This document shows, in pieces, positions 37,115 through 45,906 of a stretch of 64,000 nucleotides of DNA. The notes under the pieces are model-generated. The model had not been told where the DNA came from. It worked only from the letters and a program-made list of their open reading frames with translations, and ran no database searches. How positions within the stretch are numbered: position 1 is the stretch's first letter; each line of letters opens with the position of its first letter. Source of the stretch: Bradyrhizobium sp. CB1015 (GTDB taxonomy: Bacteria; Pseudomonadota; Alphaproteobacteria; Rhizobiales; Xanthobacteraceae); NCBI RefSeq assembly GCF_025200925.1, contig NZ_CP104174.1, forward strand, positions 1,116,001-1,180,000. Reading direction: 5' to 3'. The position numbers were made by a program, and so were the translations under genes.

Positions 37115-37729
37115 ATGGACCAGCAACTCCGCGATCGTCTCGCCATCCGCGATCTCGTCGAGAACTGGGCAGTGTGGCGCGATGCCGGCGACTGGGAGCG
37201 CTTTGCCACGGTCTGGCACGAAGAAGGCTGGATGTCCGCGACCTGGTTTCAGGGGCCGGCGCCGGATTTCATGCGCGTCAGCCAGGAGGGTTTTGCCAGG
37301 GGGGTGCGCATCCTGCATTTCCTCGGCGGCACCAGCATCGATCTCGCCGGCGAGCGGGCCATCGCGCAGACCAAGATGACGATCTCGCAGCGCGGACTCG
37401 TGCACGGCGTGCTCTGCGACGTCGTCTGCACCGGACGCTTCTACGATTTCCTGGAGAAGCGGCTTGACAAATCAGGGGCCGGCAAATGGGGCATCGTCCG
37501 CCGCCAGCCGATCTACGAGAAGGACCGGATCGACCCGGTCGATCCCGCCGCGACGCTCCGCCTCGACCAGACAGCGCTCGCTGCGCTTCCCGAAGGCTAC
37601 CGCCACCTCGCCTACATGCAGGAGCTGATCGGCTACAAGGTCAAGCGCGACATGCCGGGCCTTACCGGCCCTGAGGTCGAGAAGCTCTATGGCGAAGGGC
37701 GGGAGTGGCTGGCAGGGAAGGCGAAGTAG
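37115..37729 (+). CDS. SnoaL-like/NTF2-fold protein
   Basis: 204-residue soluble protein of the SnoaL-like polyketide-cyclase fold class: an N-terminal helix (LRDRLAIRDLVENWAVWRDAGDWERFATVWHEEGWMSATWFQG) leads into the cone-shaped barrel. ATG 37115 is preferred because GGAG lies 8 bases upstream; a GTG at 37109 is possible. These proteins act as isomerases, dehydratases or binding proteins, and no specific substrate can be read here. Confidence 0.75.
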   Translation: MDQQLRDRLAIRDLVENWAVWRDAGDWERFATVWHEEGWMSATWFQGPAPDFMRVSQEGFARGVRILHFLGGTSIDLAGERAIAQTKMTISQRGLVHGVLCDVVCTGRFYDFLEKRLDKSGAGKWGIVRRQPIYEKDRIDPVDPAATLRLDQTALAALPEGYRHLAYMQELIGYKVKRDMPGLTGPEVEKLYGEGREWLAGKAK

Positions 37730-37755
37730 ACACGTTGCCCCGCCATCAGGGACCA

Positions 37756-38736
37756 TTACGACTGCAAATCGCGTGGCCTTCGTTTCCTTGGCCGACCGGA
37801 ACGATGCAGGCCCCGCACGTCCTGCTGTTGAAAAAGCTCCCCGCATAAATCACGCAACCATTGGCTCGCCGGGTCGTGATGGAAGCGGGCGTGCCAATAT
37901 TGCTTCACCGTAAATCCGGCGATCGCCAGCGGGCAATCGAGCACGCGCAGTTCGTAATAGTGAGCCAACGTTTCGCCGATGTGCCTTGGAAGGGTGGCAA
38001 TCAGGTCGGTCGTTCCGACGATTGCGGGTAACCCCAAAAAGCCGGGGAGCTCAAGCGCAACATCAAGGACTATCTGCTGCTCCTTTAGCGCGTCCGCGAG
38101 CAATTGATGTCCGGTGCCGGAGCGAATGAGGACGTGCGCCTCACGCCGGAAATCCTTTGCGGTGATGCGGTCGCGGATCCGGGCATGTCCTGCGTTCGCC
38201 AAGCAGACCCAATCCTGCGGAAAGAGTGCCTGTTGAAAGTGTCCGGCGTCGAGATCCGAGATGTAACCGAGCGCCAGATCGGCCTCGCCGGACTGCAGCA
38301 TTCGTGGCGTATCGCTGCCGATCTGCGCTGCCTCGATGCGGATGCCCGGCGCAGCGCGGCGAACGTGGGCGAGTATGGCGGGAAGCAGCGTGATGTGGCT
38401 CGCATCGGTCATGCAGATGACGAAGCGGCGCTTTGCAGTCGCCGGATCAAACTCGGTGCGAAGCTCCGCCAGACGCCGCAGCATCTCCAGCGCCTGTCTG
38501 GCGGTGCCGATGAGAGCCTCCGCGCGCGGGGTCGGCAGCATTCCCTCGGCCGACCGGATGAAAAGCGGATCGTCCAGCTCCTTTCGCAGGCGCGCCAGCC
38601 AGATCGAAATGGTCGGCTGACTTTGACCGAGCTTCTCGGCTGCTTTGGTGACACTGCCAGTGGTGAACAATGCGTCGAACAGCCGGAGCAGGCGCGGCTC
38701 CAGCAGGTTCGTCTCGGAGAGGTCTCGGTGCTTCAT
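37756..38736 (-). CDS. LysR-family transcriptional regulator
   Basis: 326-residue regulator: N-terminal winged helix-turn-helix (about 15-75; LLRLFDALFTTGSVTKAAEKLGQSQPTISIWLARLRKEL) and a C-terminal periplasmic-binding-like effector domain. The sequence resembles the NodD/PcpR-like branch. It is divergent from the catabolic operon beginning at 38839, and a dyad in the 102-base gap is a likely binding site. It probably activates that operon in response to its substrate. Confidence 0.9.
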   Translation of the reverse strand: MKHRDLSETNLLEPRLLRLFDALFTTGSVTKAAEKLGQSQPTISIWLARLRKELDDPLFIRSAEGMLPTPRAEALIGTARQALEMLRRLAELRTEFDPATAKRRFVICMTDASHITLLPAILAHVRRAAPGIRIEAAQIGSDTPRMLQSGEADLALGYISDLDAGHFQQALFPQDWVCLANAGHARIRDRITAKDFRREAHVLIRSGTGHQLLADALKEQQIVLDVALELPGFLGLPAIVGTTDLIATLPRHIGETLAHYYELRVLDCPLAIAGFTVKQYWHARFHHDPASQWLRDLCGELFQQQDVRGLHRSGRPRKRRPRDLQS

Positions 38737-38751
38737 TGCGATCTACAATAA

Positions 38752-38777
38752 TGGATATAAGAGTCATAGAATATCCA
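38752..38777. promoter_or_regulatory. LysR-type operator between regulator and catabolic operon
   Basis: Inverted repeat TGGATAT (38752-38758) and ATATCCA (38771-38777) separated by 12 bases, including the T-N11-A pattern (T38758 to A38770) typical of LysR-regulator boxes. Confidence 0.65.
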
Positions 38778-38838
38778 AATAGTCGCCAGCCTGCTAGCAC
38801 GCTTCGAACGCCAAAACGGGCGAGGGAGAAGCGTTCGG

Positions 38839-39783
38839 ATGAGGATCTGCTTTATCGGAGCGGGAGCCTTGGGCTCGACCATCGGTGGCGCGCTGGCGCG
38901 CGGTGGTGCCGAGGTTTGGTTGATCGATCCCTTTCGGGCCCATGTCGACGCGATCAACGCCAGTGGTCTCCGGATGCTCGAAGGTGAAGCCGAGACCGTT
39001 GTGAAGGTCTCTGCCTGCACCTCAGCGACCCAGGTCGGCACCGTGGCGGACCTCGTCGTCGTCCTCGTCAAATCCTACCACACGCGGGATGCGATCCGGG
39101 CGGCCGCGCCGATCATCGGGCCGCAGACGGTCGTGATGTCGCTCCAAAACGGTCTTGGTCACGAGGACATCCTTTCGGAGGAAGTCGGTCGTGACCGCGT
39201 CATGGCAGGCAAGACCTACGTTGGCGGCGTGCTGCTCGGTCCTGGTCATGTTCGCTCCGGGGTCGTCGGCAAGGAAACCATCATCGGCGAGCTTGATGGA
39301 CGCTTGACGGAACGCGCACAGCGGATTTCCGAGACCTTCAATCGTGCCGGCATTCTCACGCTGCTCAGCGACAACATCTTGGGCACGATGTGGGACAAGC
39401 TGTTCATCAACGTCGCCGGAGGAGGAATCACCGCCGTCACCGGCCTGACTTACGGGGGTCTCTATTCGCTGCCGATTTTGGAAGATTGCGCGCTGGCCGC
39501 AATCTCGGAGGGTATCGCGGTCGCGCAAGCTGCCGGCGTGAAGATCTCGATTGCCGATCCGCGCAGGGCCTGGACGATGGCGTCCGCTGGACTGCCGCCC
39601 GAGTTCAAGACGTCGATGTTGCAGAGCTTGCAGTCCGGTAATCTGACCGAGGTCGACTACATCCACGGCTCCGTCGTGCGCTGGGGCGCCAAGCTCAACG
39701 TGCCGACCCCCGTCAATTCCACCCTCGTCGCATTGGTCAAGGGGCTCGAATACGCCCGCAGCGATTATCCAGGAAAGGCCTGA
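38839..39783 (+). CDS. 2-dehydropantoate 2-reductase (PanE/ApbA) family protein
   Basis: 314-residue NADPH-dependent ketoacid reductase-like protein. The N-terminal Rossmann fold opens with CFIGAGALGSTIGGALA, and the C-terminal helical domain has NILGTMWDKLFINVAGGGITAVTG. It is the first gene of an 11-gene operon divergent from the LysR regulator, so it probably reduces a catabolic 2-oxo acid rather than serving pantothenate synthesis. Next gene follows after 4 bases. Confidence 0.85.
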   Translation: MRICFIGAGALGSTIGGALARGGAEVWLIDPFRAHVDAINASGLRMLEGEAETVVKVSACTSATQVGTVADLVVVLVKSYHTRDAIRAAAPIIGPQTVVMSLQNGLGHEDILSEEVGRDRVMAGKTYVGGVLLGPGHVRSGVVGKETIIGELDGRLTERAQRISETFNRAGILTLLSDNILGTMWDKLFINVAGGGITAVTGLTYGGLYSLPILEDCALAAISEGIAVAQAAGVKISIADPRRAWTMASAGLPPEFKTSMLQSLQSGNLTEVDYIHGSVVRWGAKLNVPTPVNSTLVALVKGLEYARSDYPGKA

Positions 39784-39787
39784 GGCG

Positions 39788-40174
39788 ATGTCGCTACCGC
39801 GGGCCTATGTCGAACATGTCGCGATCCGCGTGCCGGACGTTGATCGTCACGTCGACTTCTTTCGTGAGGTGCTTGGTCTCACTATCCGCGACGAGCAACC
39901 CGCCGATGTCGCCCGCCCGCGTCAGGTCTGGGTGCTCGGAAGCGTGCAGCTCATCGAAGACCCGAATTTCGTCGGACCGGAGGGGCGTCTCGCCCATCTC
40001 GGCATCATGGTCGACGATTACGACGGTGTGCTCGTCCGTGCTGCCGCGTGGGGCGCCAAAGCGCTGCCTGCCGGGCCAAACTGGCTCGAGCTGCCGGGCG
40101 GCCTGAACGTCGAGATCTTGCAAGCCAGCGCAGGCGCCGTGGAAGCCGCCCTGGCGATCAATCCCCGTGCCTAG
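39788..40174 (+). CDS. VOC (glyoxalase/bleomycin resistance) family protein
   Basis: 128-residue vicinal oxygen chelate protein, one betaalphabetabetabeta pair set: YVEHVAIRVPDVDRHVDFFREVLGLTIRDE and LAHLGIMVDDYDGVLVRAAAWGA. Candidate metal ligands are His in VEHVAI, Glu in IEDPNF and His in LAHLGI. Such proteins act as isomerases, epimerases or dioxygenases. It lies within the catabolic operon, 13 bases before the MaoC gene. Confidence 0.8.
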   Translation: MSLPRAYVEHVAIRVPDVDRHVDFFREVLGLTIRDEQPADVARPRQVWVLGSVQLIEDPNFVGPEGRLAHLGIMVDDYDGVLVRAAAWGAKALPAGPNWLELPGGLNVEILQASAGAVEAALAINPRA

Positions 40175-40187
40175 AGGAAGACGCGAC

Positions 40188-40658
40188 ATGATCGATGAGC
40201 GCTATTGGGAGGATGCCAAGGTTGGTGACGAATGCGTCACTCCTTCGGTAACGGTCACTGAAGCGATGGTGAATGCCTATGCCGAGCTGACGGGTGATTT
40301 CACGCCGGTCCACGTCGACGAGGAATACGCCAAAACCACACCATTCGGCACGCGCGTCGCGCACGGGCTGTTTGGTCTGTCGCTGGCCGACGGTTTGAAG
40401 ACCCGTGCCGACTACCGCTTCCTCCCGGGAATGTCGCTGGGCTGGACCTGGGATTTCAAGCTGCCGATCAAGCTCGGCGACACCGTCCACGTGAAGTTTC
40501 GCGTCGGTTCAATGCGAACAACCAAGCGCGAAGGGTGGGGTATCGTTGTGCTGCCCTCGGAGCTGATCAATCAGCGCGGCGAAGTGGTGCAGCTCGGTGA
40601 GCATCGACTGATGATTCCGATGCGCCCGAAGAACAGTGCCACAGGAGGGCAGGCATGA
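40188..40658 (+). CDS. MaoC-like hydratase/dehydratase
   Basis: 156-residue single-hotdog enzyme that hydrates or dehydrates acyl-CoA thioesters. The ATG at 40188 (MIDERYWEDAKVGDE) fits the family start. The catalytic region reads LTGDFTPVHVDEEYAKTTPFGTRVAHGLFGLSL with the Asp and His dyad. Its stop overlaps the start of the CoA-transferase gene (40655-40658). The pairing points to conversion of an acid into its CoA ester followed by hydration. Confidence 0.88.
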   Translation: MIDERYWEDAKVGDECVTPSVTVTEAMVNAYAELTGDFTPVHVDEEYAKTTPFGTRVAHGLFGLSLADGLKTRADYRFLPGMSLGWTWDFKLPIKLGDTVHVKFRVGSMRTTKREGWGIVVLPSELINQRGEVVQLGEHRLMIPMRPKNSATGGQA

Positions 40659-41881
40659 CCGCGCAAGACCTGCCCCTCAAAGGCATCCGCGTCATCGACT
40701 ACAGCCATTTCCTGGCAGGCCCCTTCATGGGCCGCTGCCTCGCCGCGATGGGCGCGGAAGTCATCAAGGTGGAGCGTCCGAAGGCGGGCGATGCGGGCCG
40801 CGCCCATGGCTATTTCAAAGACGGACAATCCGGCTACTTCCTGCAGCAGAACATGGGCAAGCAGGGGTTGTGCATCGACCTGCGCGATACGCGCGGTCTC
40901 GACATGATGATGAAGCTGATCGACACGGCCGATGTCTTCATCGAGAACTACCGCCCCGGCGCACTCGAGCGCCTCGGGCTCGGCTACAAGGCGCTGTCGG
41001 CGCGGAATCGCAGGTTGATCTATTGCTCGGTCTCCGCCTATGGCCACACCGGTCCCTATGCCGACCGTCCGGGCTTCGGCCTGATCGCCGAGGCGATGTC
41101 GGGCGCCCTGGCGCAACTGGGCAATCCCGGTGAAGCGCCGCCGCTGCTGCGGATGCCGCTGGCCGACATGTACACCGGCATTCACGGCGTGGCTGCCATC
41201 AATGCCGCGCTGGTCGGCCGTGCCTCGTCCGGACGAGGCCAGCATATCGATCTCGCGCTGTACGACTGCATGGTCTCGATGCACGACTATGCGGTGCAGC
41301 GCTACTTCCTCTCCGGTGGTGCCGACCTGCCGAAGCAGACCGGCAGCGGACAGCCGGATTCGACCGTCTACGGCGTCTTTCCGGCCAAGGACGGCAATCT
41401 CGTCATCGCGGCGCAAGTCGACGATGCGTGGCGGCGCTTGGCGACTCTGATTGGGGGAAGCAGCTTGTCATCCGACGAACGCTTCGCCACGCCTGCGGCG
41501 CGGAACGCCCATTATGCCGATGCGATGGACATCGTGCGCAATTGGACGCTGTCGCAGCCGTCCCGGGATGCCTGCCTCGCGGCACTCGACGAAGCTGGCG
41601 TGCCGTCGGCTCCCGTGCAGACCATCGAAGAGGTCGTGAAGGATCCGCAGATCCACGCGCGTGGCATGCTGGTCGAGCAGGAGCATCCTGTCCTCGGCAA
41701 GGTGACGTTGCCGAACCTGCCGTTCCGCTTCTCCGATTGCGACACCACGGTGCGTACTCCGGCGCCACTGCTCGGCCAGGACAATCGCCGTATTGCAAAG
41801 TCGCTTGGGCTGTCGGCCGAGGTCGTCGACGCGATGGTGCGCGATGGCGTGTTCTACAACGAAGCCGCGGTCGAGGAGTGA
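40655..41881 (+). CDS. CaiB/BaiF (family III) CoA-transferase
   Basis: 408-residue enzyme moving CoA between carboxylic acids. Family features are GIRVIDYSHFLAGPFMGRCLAAMGAEVIKVERPKAGD near the N-terminus, GLCIDLRDTRGLDMMMKLIDTADVFIENYRPGALERLGLGY, and the catalytic Asp region LADMYTGIHGVAAINAAL. It is translationally coupled to the MaoC gene. It probably activates the main catabolic intermediate of the operon. Confidence 0.92.
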   Translation: MTAQDLPLKGIRVIDYSHFLAGPFMGRCLAAMGAEVIKVERPKAGDAGRAHGYFKDGQSGYFLQQNMGKQGLCIDLRDTRGLDMMMKLIDTADVFIENYRPGALERLGLGYKALSARNRRLIYCSVSAYGHTGPYADRPGFGLIAEAMSGALAQLGNPGEAPPLLRMPLADMYTGIHGVAAINAALVGRASSGRGQHIDLALYDCMVSMHDYAVQRYFLSGGADLPKQTGSGQPDSTVYGVFPAKDGNLVIAAQVDDAWRRLATLIGGSSLSSDERFATPAARNAHYADAMDIVRNWTLSQPSRDACLAALDEAGVPSAPVQTIEEVVKDPQIHARGMLVEQEHPVLGKVTLPNLPFRFSDCDTTVRTPAPLLGQDNRRIAKSLGLSAEVVDAMVRDGVFYNEAAVEE

Positions 41882-41884
41882 GCC

Positions 41885-42712
41885 ATGGGCGATCGTTATG
41901 CGGTGATTGGTAATCCGATCGGCTTCAGCAAATCACCTCTCATCCATGGCACGTTCGCCAGAATGACGGGACAGAACCTTGTCTATGAGGCGATCGAGGC
42001 ACCACTCGACGGCTTCAACGAACGGGTTGATCAATTCCGGACGGAGGGCGCCAAGGGACTGAACATCACCGCTCCGTTCAAGCTCGATGCCTTCGCCTAT
42101 GCAAACGAGCTTTCGGAAAGCGCCGAGCGAGCCGGCGCCGCAAACTGCCTGAAGTTCGACGGCGAACGGGTCATTGCCGAGAATTTCGACGGGATCGGTC
42201 TCGTGCGTGACATCACGGTCAATCTCGGCCTCAAACTGGCCGGCCGCCGCGTCCTGATGCTCGGCGCCGGAGGAGCGGCGCGCGGCGCGCTGCTGCCGTT
42301 CCTGCGCCAGGAGCCGTCCGAGCTGGTTCTGGTCAACCGAACGCTGTCGAAAGCGGTGGCATTGGCCGAAGAGTTTGCCGGCTGTGGCCCCCTGATCGTC
42401 AGCGGCTATGCCGAGCTGGCCGATCTTGCCGAAGGCTATGACGTCGTGGTCAACGCGACGTCGGCCAGCCTGCGCGGTGAAATGCCGCCGCTTCCAGGCA
42501 ATGTCTTTCGCGGTGCAGAGCTCGCGTACGAACTCGCCTATGGCAAAGGATTGACTCCCTTTCTGCAAGCGGCTCGAGCCAAAGGTGTCGCCAAGCTGGC
42601 CGACGGCGTCGGCATGCTGGTGGAGCAGGCGGCCGAAGCTTTTGCCTGGTGGCGCGGCGTTCGACCGAGCACGGCTCGGGTCATTGCCGAACTGACCGTT
42701 CCACTGAGCTGA
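41885..42712 (+). CDS. shikimate dehydrogenase-family protein (AroE-like), first copy
   Basis: 275-residue NAD(P)H-dependent dehydrogenase with N-terminal substrate domain (YAVIGNPIGFSKSPLIHGTFA) and Rossmann domain (VLMLGAGGAARGALLPFL). The catalytic Lys is in NITAPFK, and the Asp sits in AENFDG where canonical enzymes have NTDG, a Thr-to-Phe change at the shikimate-binding loop. It lies in the catabolic operon beside a second AroE-type gene, so it is unlikely to be the biosynthetic enzyme. Confidence 0.85.
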   Translation: MGDRYAVIGNPIGFSKSPLIHGTFARMTGQNLVYEAIEAPLDGFNERVDQFRTEGAKGLNITAPFKLDAFAYANELSESAERAGAANCLKFDGERVIAENFDGIGLVRDITVNLGLKLAGRRVLMLGAGGAARGALLPFLRQEPSELVLVNRTLSKAVALAEEFAGCGPLIVSGYAELADLAEGYDVVVNATSASLRGEMPPLPGNVFRGAELAYELAYGKGLTPFLQAARAKGVAKLADGVGMLVEQAAEAFAWWRGVRPSTARVIAELTVPLS

Positions 42713-42718
42713 TGGGCG

Positions 42719-43582
42719 ATGCCTAATATGCATCCGAAGTCCAGCTTCCTCGTCGGCCTGATCGGCAGCGGCATCGCGGCGTCCCGCACCCCGCCCATGC
42801 ACGAAGCGGCCGCCGACGCTGCCGGCATCCGTTATCTCTACAAGAAGATCGATCTGACAGAGCTGAAACTCGGAGTCGAAGCGCTGCCGGAATTGCTGAC
42901 GGCTGCAAAGCGGATGGGATTTGACGGGTTGAACGTGACCCATCCCTGCAAGCAGGCGATCATTCCACTCCTGGACGAGCTTTCGCCGGACGCGGAGGCC
43001 CTCGGTGCCGTGAACACCGTGGTCATCAGGGACGGTCGAATGACCGGCCACAACACGGACTGGTTCGGCTTCGCGGAGAACTTTCGCCGCAACATGCAAG
43101 GTGCGCCGCTCGGTCGCGTTGTCCAATTCGGCGCGGGCGGCGCAGGCGCGGCGGTCGCTTTCGCGCTGATGAAGCTCGGCGTGCGGGAATTGACCATTAT
43201 CGACGTCGACGTGGCCAAGGCGCACAGCGTGGTCGATGGCTTGTCCCCGCGATTCGCAGAAGGGCACTTGAAGGTCGGCCAGGATGTCGCGGCCGCCGTT
43301 GCTGCCGCAGACGGAATTGTCAACGCGACGCCGATCGGCATGGACAAGTATCCAGGGACGCCGCTGCCGACGGCTCTGCTGCGTCCTGATCTCTGGGTCG
43401 CTGAGATCGTCTACTTCCCGCTGGAAACCCCACTGCTGCGCACGGCGCGCGCCCTCGGCTGCCGCACCGTCGATGGCGGAGGCATGGCGATCTTCCAGGG
43501 CACCGAAGCATTCCGCCTGTTCACGGGCATCTCACCTGATCCGGACGTCTTCTTCGCAACTTTTGCATCCCTGGGAGGGTGA
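42719..43582 (+). CDS. quinate/shikimate dehydrogenase-like protein
   Basis: 287-residue AroE-fold dehydrogenase. The sequence opens LVGLIGSGIAASRTPPMHEA and has GLNVTHPCKQ (catalytic Lys), GAVNTVV and GHNTDWFGF (catalytic Asp), the layout of NAD-dependent quinate/shikimate dehydrogenases such as QsuD of Corynebacterium, including GGMAIFQGTEAFRLFTG near the end. It would oxidise quinate or shikimate, or a related cyclic polyol acid. It follows the first AroE copy by 6 bases. Confidence 0.86.
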   Translation: MPNMHPKSSFLVGLIGSGIAASRTPPMHEAAADAAGIRYLYKKIDLTELKLGVEALPELLTAAKRMGFDGLNVTHPCKQAIIPLLDELSPDAEALGAVNTVVIRDGRMTGHNTDWFGFAENFRRNMQGAPLGRVVQFGAGGAGAAVAFALMKLGVRELTIIDVDVAKAHSVVDGLSPRFAEGHLKVGQDVAAAVAAADGIVNATPIGMDKYPGTPLPTALLRPDLWVAEIVYFPLETPLLRTARALGCRTVDGGGMAIFQGTEAFRLFTGISPDPDVFFATFASLGG

Positions 43583-43633
43583 CACCCGGCCGATGGGCGA
43601 GCGGCACGTACAACGCCCGAGAGGAAACGCAAG

Positions 43634-44302
43634 ATGGGCTACACGCTCGATTTCTCGGTGGTTTGGCATGCCATGCCCGCGCTGCTGTGGGGGTGCGTGG
43701 GTACGTTGGGCCTGGCGCTGGCCGGCATGACGCTCGCAATGATGATCGGTGTCGCCGGCGTCGCGGCGCGCGATTCGAAGGCGGCCTGGTCGCGTGCTCT
43801 CGTGATCGGTTTCGTCGAGATCGTGCGCAATACACCTTTCCTGGTGCAGATCTTCTTTCTGTTCTTCGCCCTGCCGCTCGTCGGGTTGAAGCTCAATCCG
43901 ACGGTCACCGCCATCATCGCTCTCGGCGTCAATGGCGGCGCCTATGCCATCGAGATCATCCGCGGCGGGGTGCAATCCATCCATAAGGGACAAATAGAGG
44001 CCGGCTACGCGCTCGGACTGCACAAGGGGCAGGTATTCCGGTTCATCGTGCTCAAGCCTGCGCTGCGCGCGATCTACCCCTCGCTCACGGGTCAATTCAT
44101 CATGCTGACGCTGACCTCGTCGATCTGTTCGGCGGTATCGGCCTTCGAATTGACGTCGGTTGCGCAGCGCATCGAAAGCGACACGTTCCGCAGCTTCGAG
44201 GTCTATTTCTCAGTCACCTTCCTCTACCTCGCGATCTCCTGGCTGTTGATGCTGGCCTTCGCGGTCGTCTCTCACCGCTTCTTCTCATATCCGACACGCT
44301 GA
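43634..44302 (+). CDS. polar amino acid-type ABC transporter permease
   Basis: 222-residue inner-membrane subunit of the His/Gln/Arg/opine permease family. Conserved segments are GFVEIVRNTPFLVQIFFLFFALP near the second helix and the coupling loop GQIEAGYALGLHKGQVFRFIVLKPALRAIYPSLTGQF. It is followed after 11 bases by its partner permease. Within this operon it probably imports the cyclic acid degraded by the neighbouring enzymes. Confidence 0.9.
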   Translation: MGYTLDFSVVWHAMPALLWGCVGTLGLALAGMTLAMMIGVAGVAARDSKAAWSRALVIGFVEIVRNTPFLVQIFFLFFALPLVGLKLNPTVTAIIALGVNGGAYAIEIIRGGVQSIHKGQIEAGYALGLHKGQVFRFIVLKPALRAIYPSLTGQFIMLTLTSSICSAVSAFELTSVAQRIESDTFRSFEVYFSVTFLYLAISWLLMLAFAVVSHRFFSYPTR

Positions 44303-44313
44303 GGGAGGCGATC

Positions 44314-44970
44314 ATGACACCGCATTTTGGTCTTCCCGAGTTCGGCTTCCTGCTGCGTGGGCTGCAATGGACGGTACTGCTGACGCTGGTCGCGTTTGTG
44401 GGTGGCTGCACGGCGGGGCTGGCGGTCGCATTGCTGCGCACCTGTGGTCACAAGGGCGTGGAATGGATTACCCGCATTTACATCGGCATATTCCAGGGCA
44501 CTCCGCTGCTGCTGCAGCTTTTCGTCGTGTACTACGGATTGGCGCTGACCGGACTGAAGCTCGACGCCTTCGTCGCGGTGGCGATCGGTTTCACCGTGAA
44601 TGCCTCCGCCTTTCTTGGTGAAATCTGGCGCGGCGCGATCCAGGCTGTGCCGCGCGGCCAGACCGAGGCGGCGATGGCGCTTGGTCTGCACTATTCGTCG
44701 CGCATGCGCGACATCGTGCTGCCGCAGGCGATCCGCATCTCCCTGCCGGCGACCATCGGCTATCTCGTTCAGCTCATCAAGGGCACTTCGCTCGCCGCGA
44801 TTGTCGGCTTCATCGAACTCGCTCGCGCCGGTCAGATCGTATCGAACCAGACCTTCCAGCCGTTGCTCGTCTTCGGCGTGGTCGGCGCAATGTATTTCAT
44901 CCTCTGCTGGCCACTCTCGTGGTGGGGCAGCCGGATGGAAGCCAGGCTCGCCCTGGCCAGTCAAAGGTAG
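44314..44970 (+). CDS. polar amino acid-type ABC transporter permease, second subunit
   Basis: 218-residue partner permease. Family landmarks are IYIGIFQGTPLLLQLFVVYYGL and GQTEAAMALGLHYSSRMRDIVLPQAIRISLPATIGYLVQLIKGTSLAAIVG. It forms a heterodimer with the permease at 43634. Confidence 0.9.
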   Translation: MTPHFGLPEFGFLLRGLQWTVLLTLVAFVGGCTAGLAVALLRTCGHKGVEWITRIYIGIFQGTPLLLQLFVVYYGLALTGLKLDAFVAVAIGFTVNASAFLGEIWRGAIQAVPRGQTEAAMALGLHYSSRMRDIVLPQAIRISLPATIGYLVQLIKGTSLAAIVGFIELARAGQIVSNQTFQPLLVFGVVGAMYFILCWPLSWWGSRMEARLALASQR

Positions 44971-45021
44971 GAACGGCGCACCTGCTCAATCAATACAGCC
45001 ATTACAAGGAGGAGGAATTTC

Positions 45022-45849
45022 ATGTTGTTTTCACTCAATCGTCGCCAGCTCGGCGTTGCGCTTTTGACTCTGGGGGCCATCGCTCTCGCAGGCGAATCGC
45101 AGGCGGGCACTCTGGAAGACGTGAAGAAGAAGGGCGTCGTCGTCATCGGCATTCAGGGCGACAATCCTCCCTGGGGCTATGTCGATAGCTCGGGAAAGCA
45201 GGATGGCATCGATGCCGACATGGGCCGCGCTTTCGCTGAATATCTCGGCGTGAAGGCCGAATTCGTCCCGCTGGCGGTGGCCAATCGTATCCCGGCGCTG
45301 ACCACAGGCCGCGTCGACATTCTGTTCGCAACCATGGCCATGCTGCCCGAGCGCGCGAAGGCGGTGCAGTATTCGAAGCCCTACGTCGCCAACGAGATTA
45401 CGCTGGTCGCAGCCCAGGCGACGCCGATCAACAGCAATGCCGACATGAGCAAATTCGTCATCGGCGTTCCGCGGTCTTCCACGCAGGATACTCAGGTGAC
45501 CAACAACGCCCCGTCCGGGACCGAGATCCGCAGGTTCGACGATGACGCGGCCACAATCCAGGCGCTGCTCTCCGGCCAGGTCCAGGCAGTCGGTGCGAAC
45601 CTGTTTTATCCGCAGCGTCTCAACGCCGCAAAGCCGGAACTTGGCTTCGAGCCCAAGCTTCACTTCACCGCCTTGTACAACGGGGCCTGCACGCGCCTGG
45701 GGGACAAGGAGTGGAACGAGACGGCCAACAAGTTCATCGACCAGATCAAGTCGAACGGCAAGTTGGCCACTTTCTACGCCAAATGGATGAAGGTCCCGGT
45801 GCCTGTCTTCCCGGACTCCGTCCCCGGCGTTCCCTTCACCGTCCAGTAG
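45022..45849 (+). CDS. periplasmic solute-binding protein (SBP_bac_3)
   Basis: The 275-residue exported protein has an N-terminal signal (LGVALLTLGAIALAGESQAG). The type II binding fold shows VVVIGIQGDNPPWGYVDSSGKQDGIDADMGRAFAEYLGVKAEFVP and TGRVDILFATMAMLPERAKAVQYSKPY, the typical ligand cleft regions. It delivers the substrate to the two permeases upstream. GGAGGAGG precedes the start. Confidence 0.92.
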   Translation: MLFSLNRRQLGVALLTLGAIALAGESQAGTLEDVKKKGVVVIGIQGDNPPWGYVDSSGKQDGIDADMGRAFAEYLGVKAEFVPLAVANRIPALTTGRVDILFATMAMLPERAKAVQYSKPYVANEITLVAAQATPINSNADMSKFVIGVPRSSTQDTQVTNNAPSGTEIRRFDDDAATIQALLSGQVQAVGANLFYPQRLNAAKPELGFEPKLHFTALYNGACTRLGDKEWNETANKFIDQIKSNGKLATFYAKWMKVPVPVFPDSVPGVPFTVQ

Positions 45850-45906
45850 CCACTGCGAGCGGCCGACGCGATCTGCGTTGGCCGCCGCCCAACGGCGGAG
45901 ACCAGC

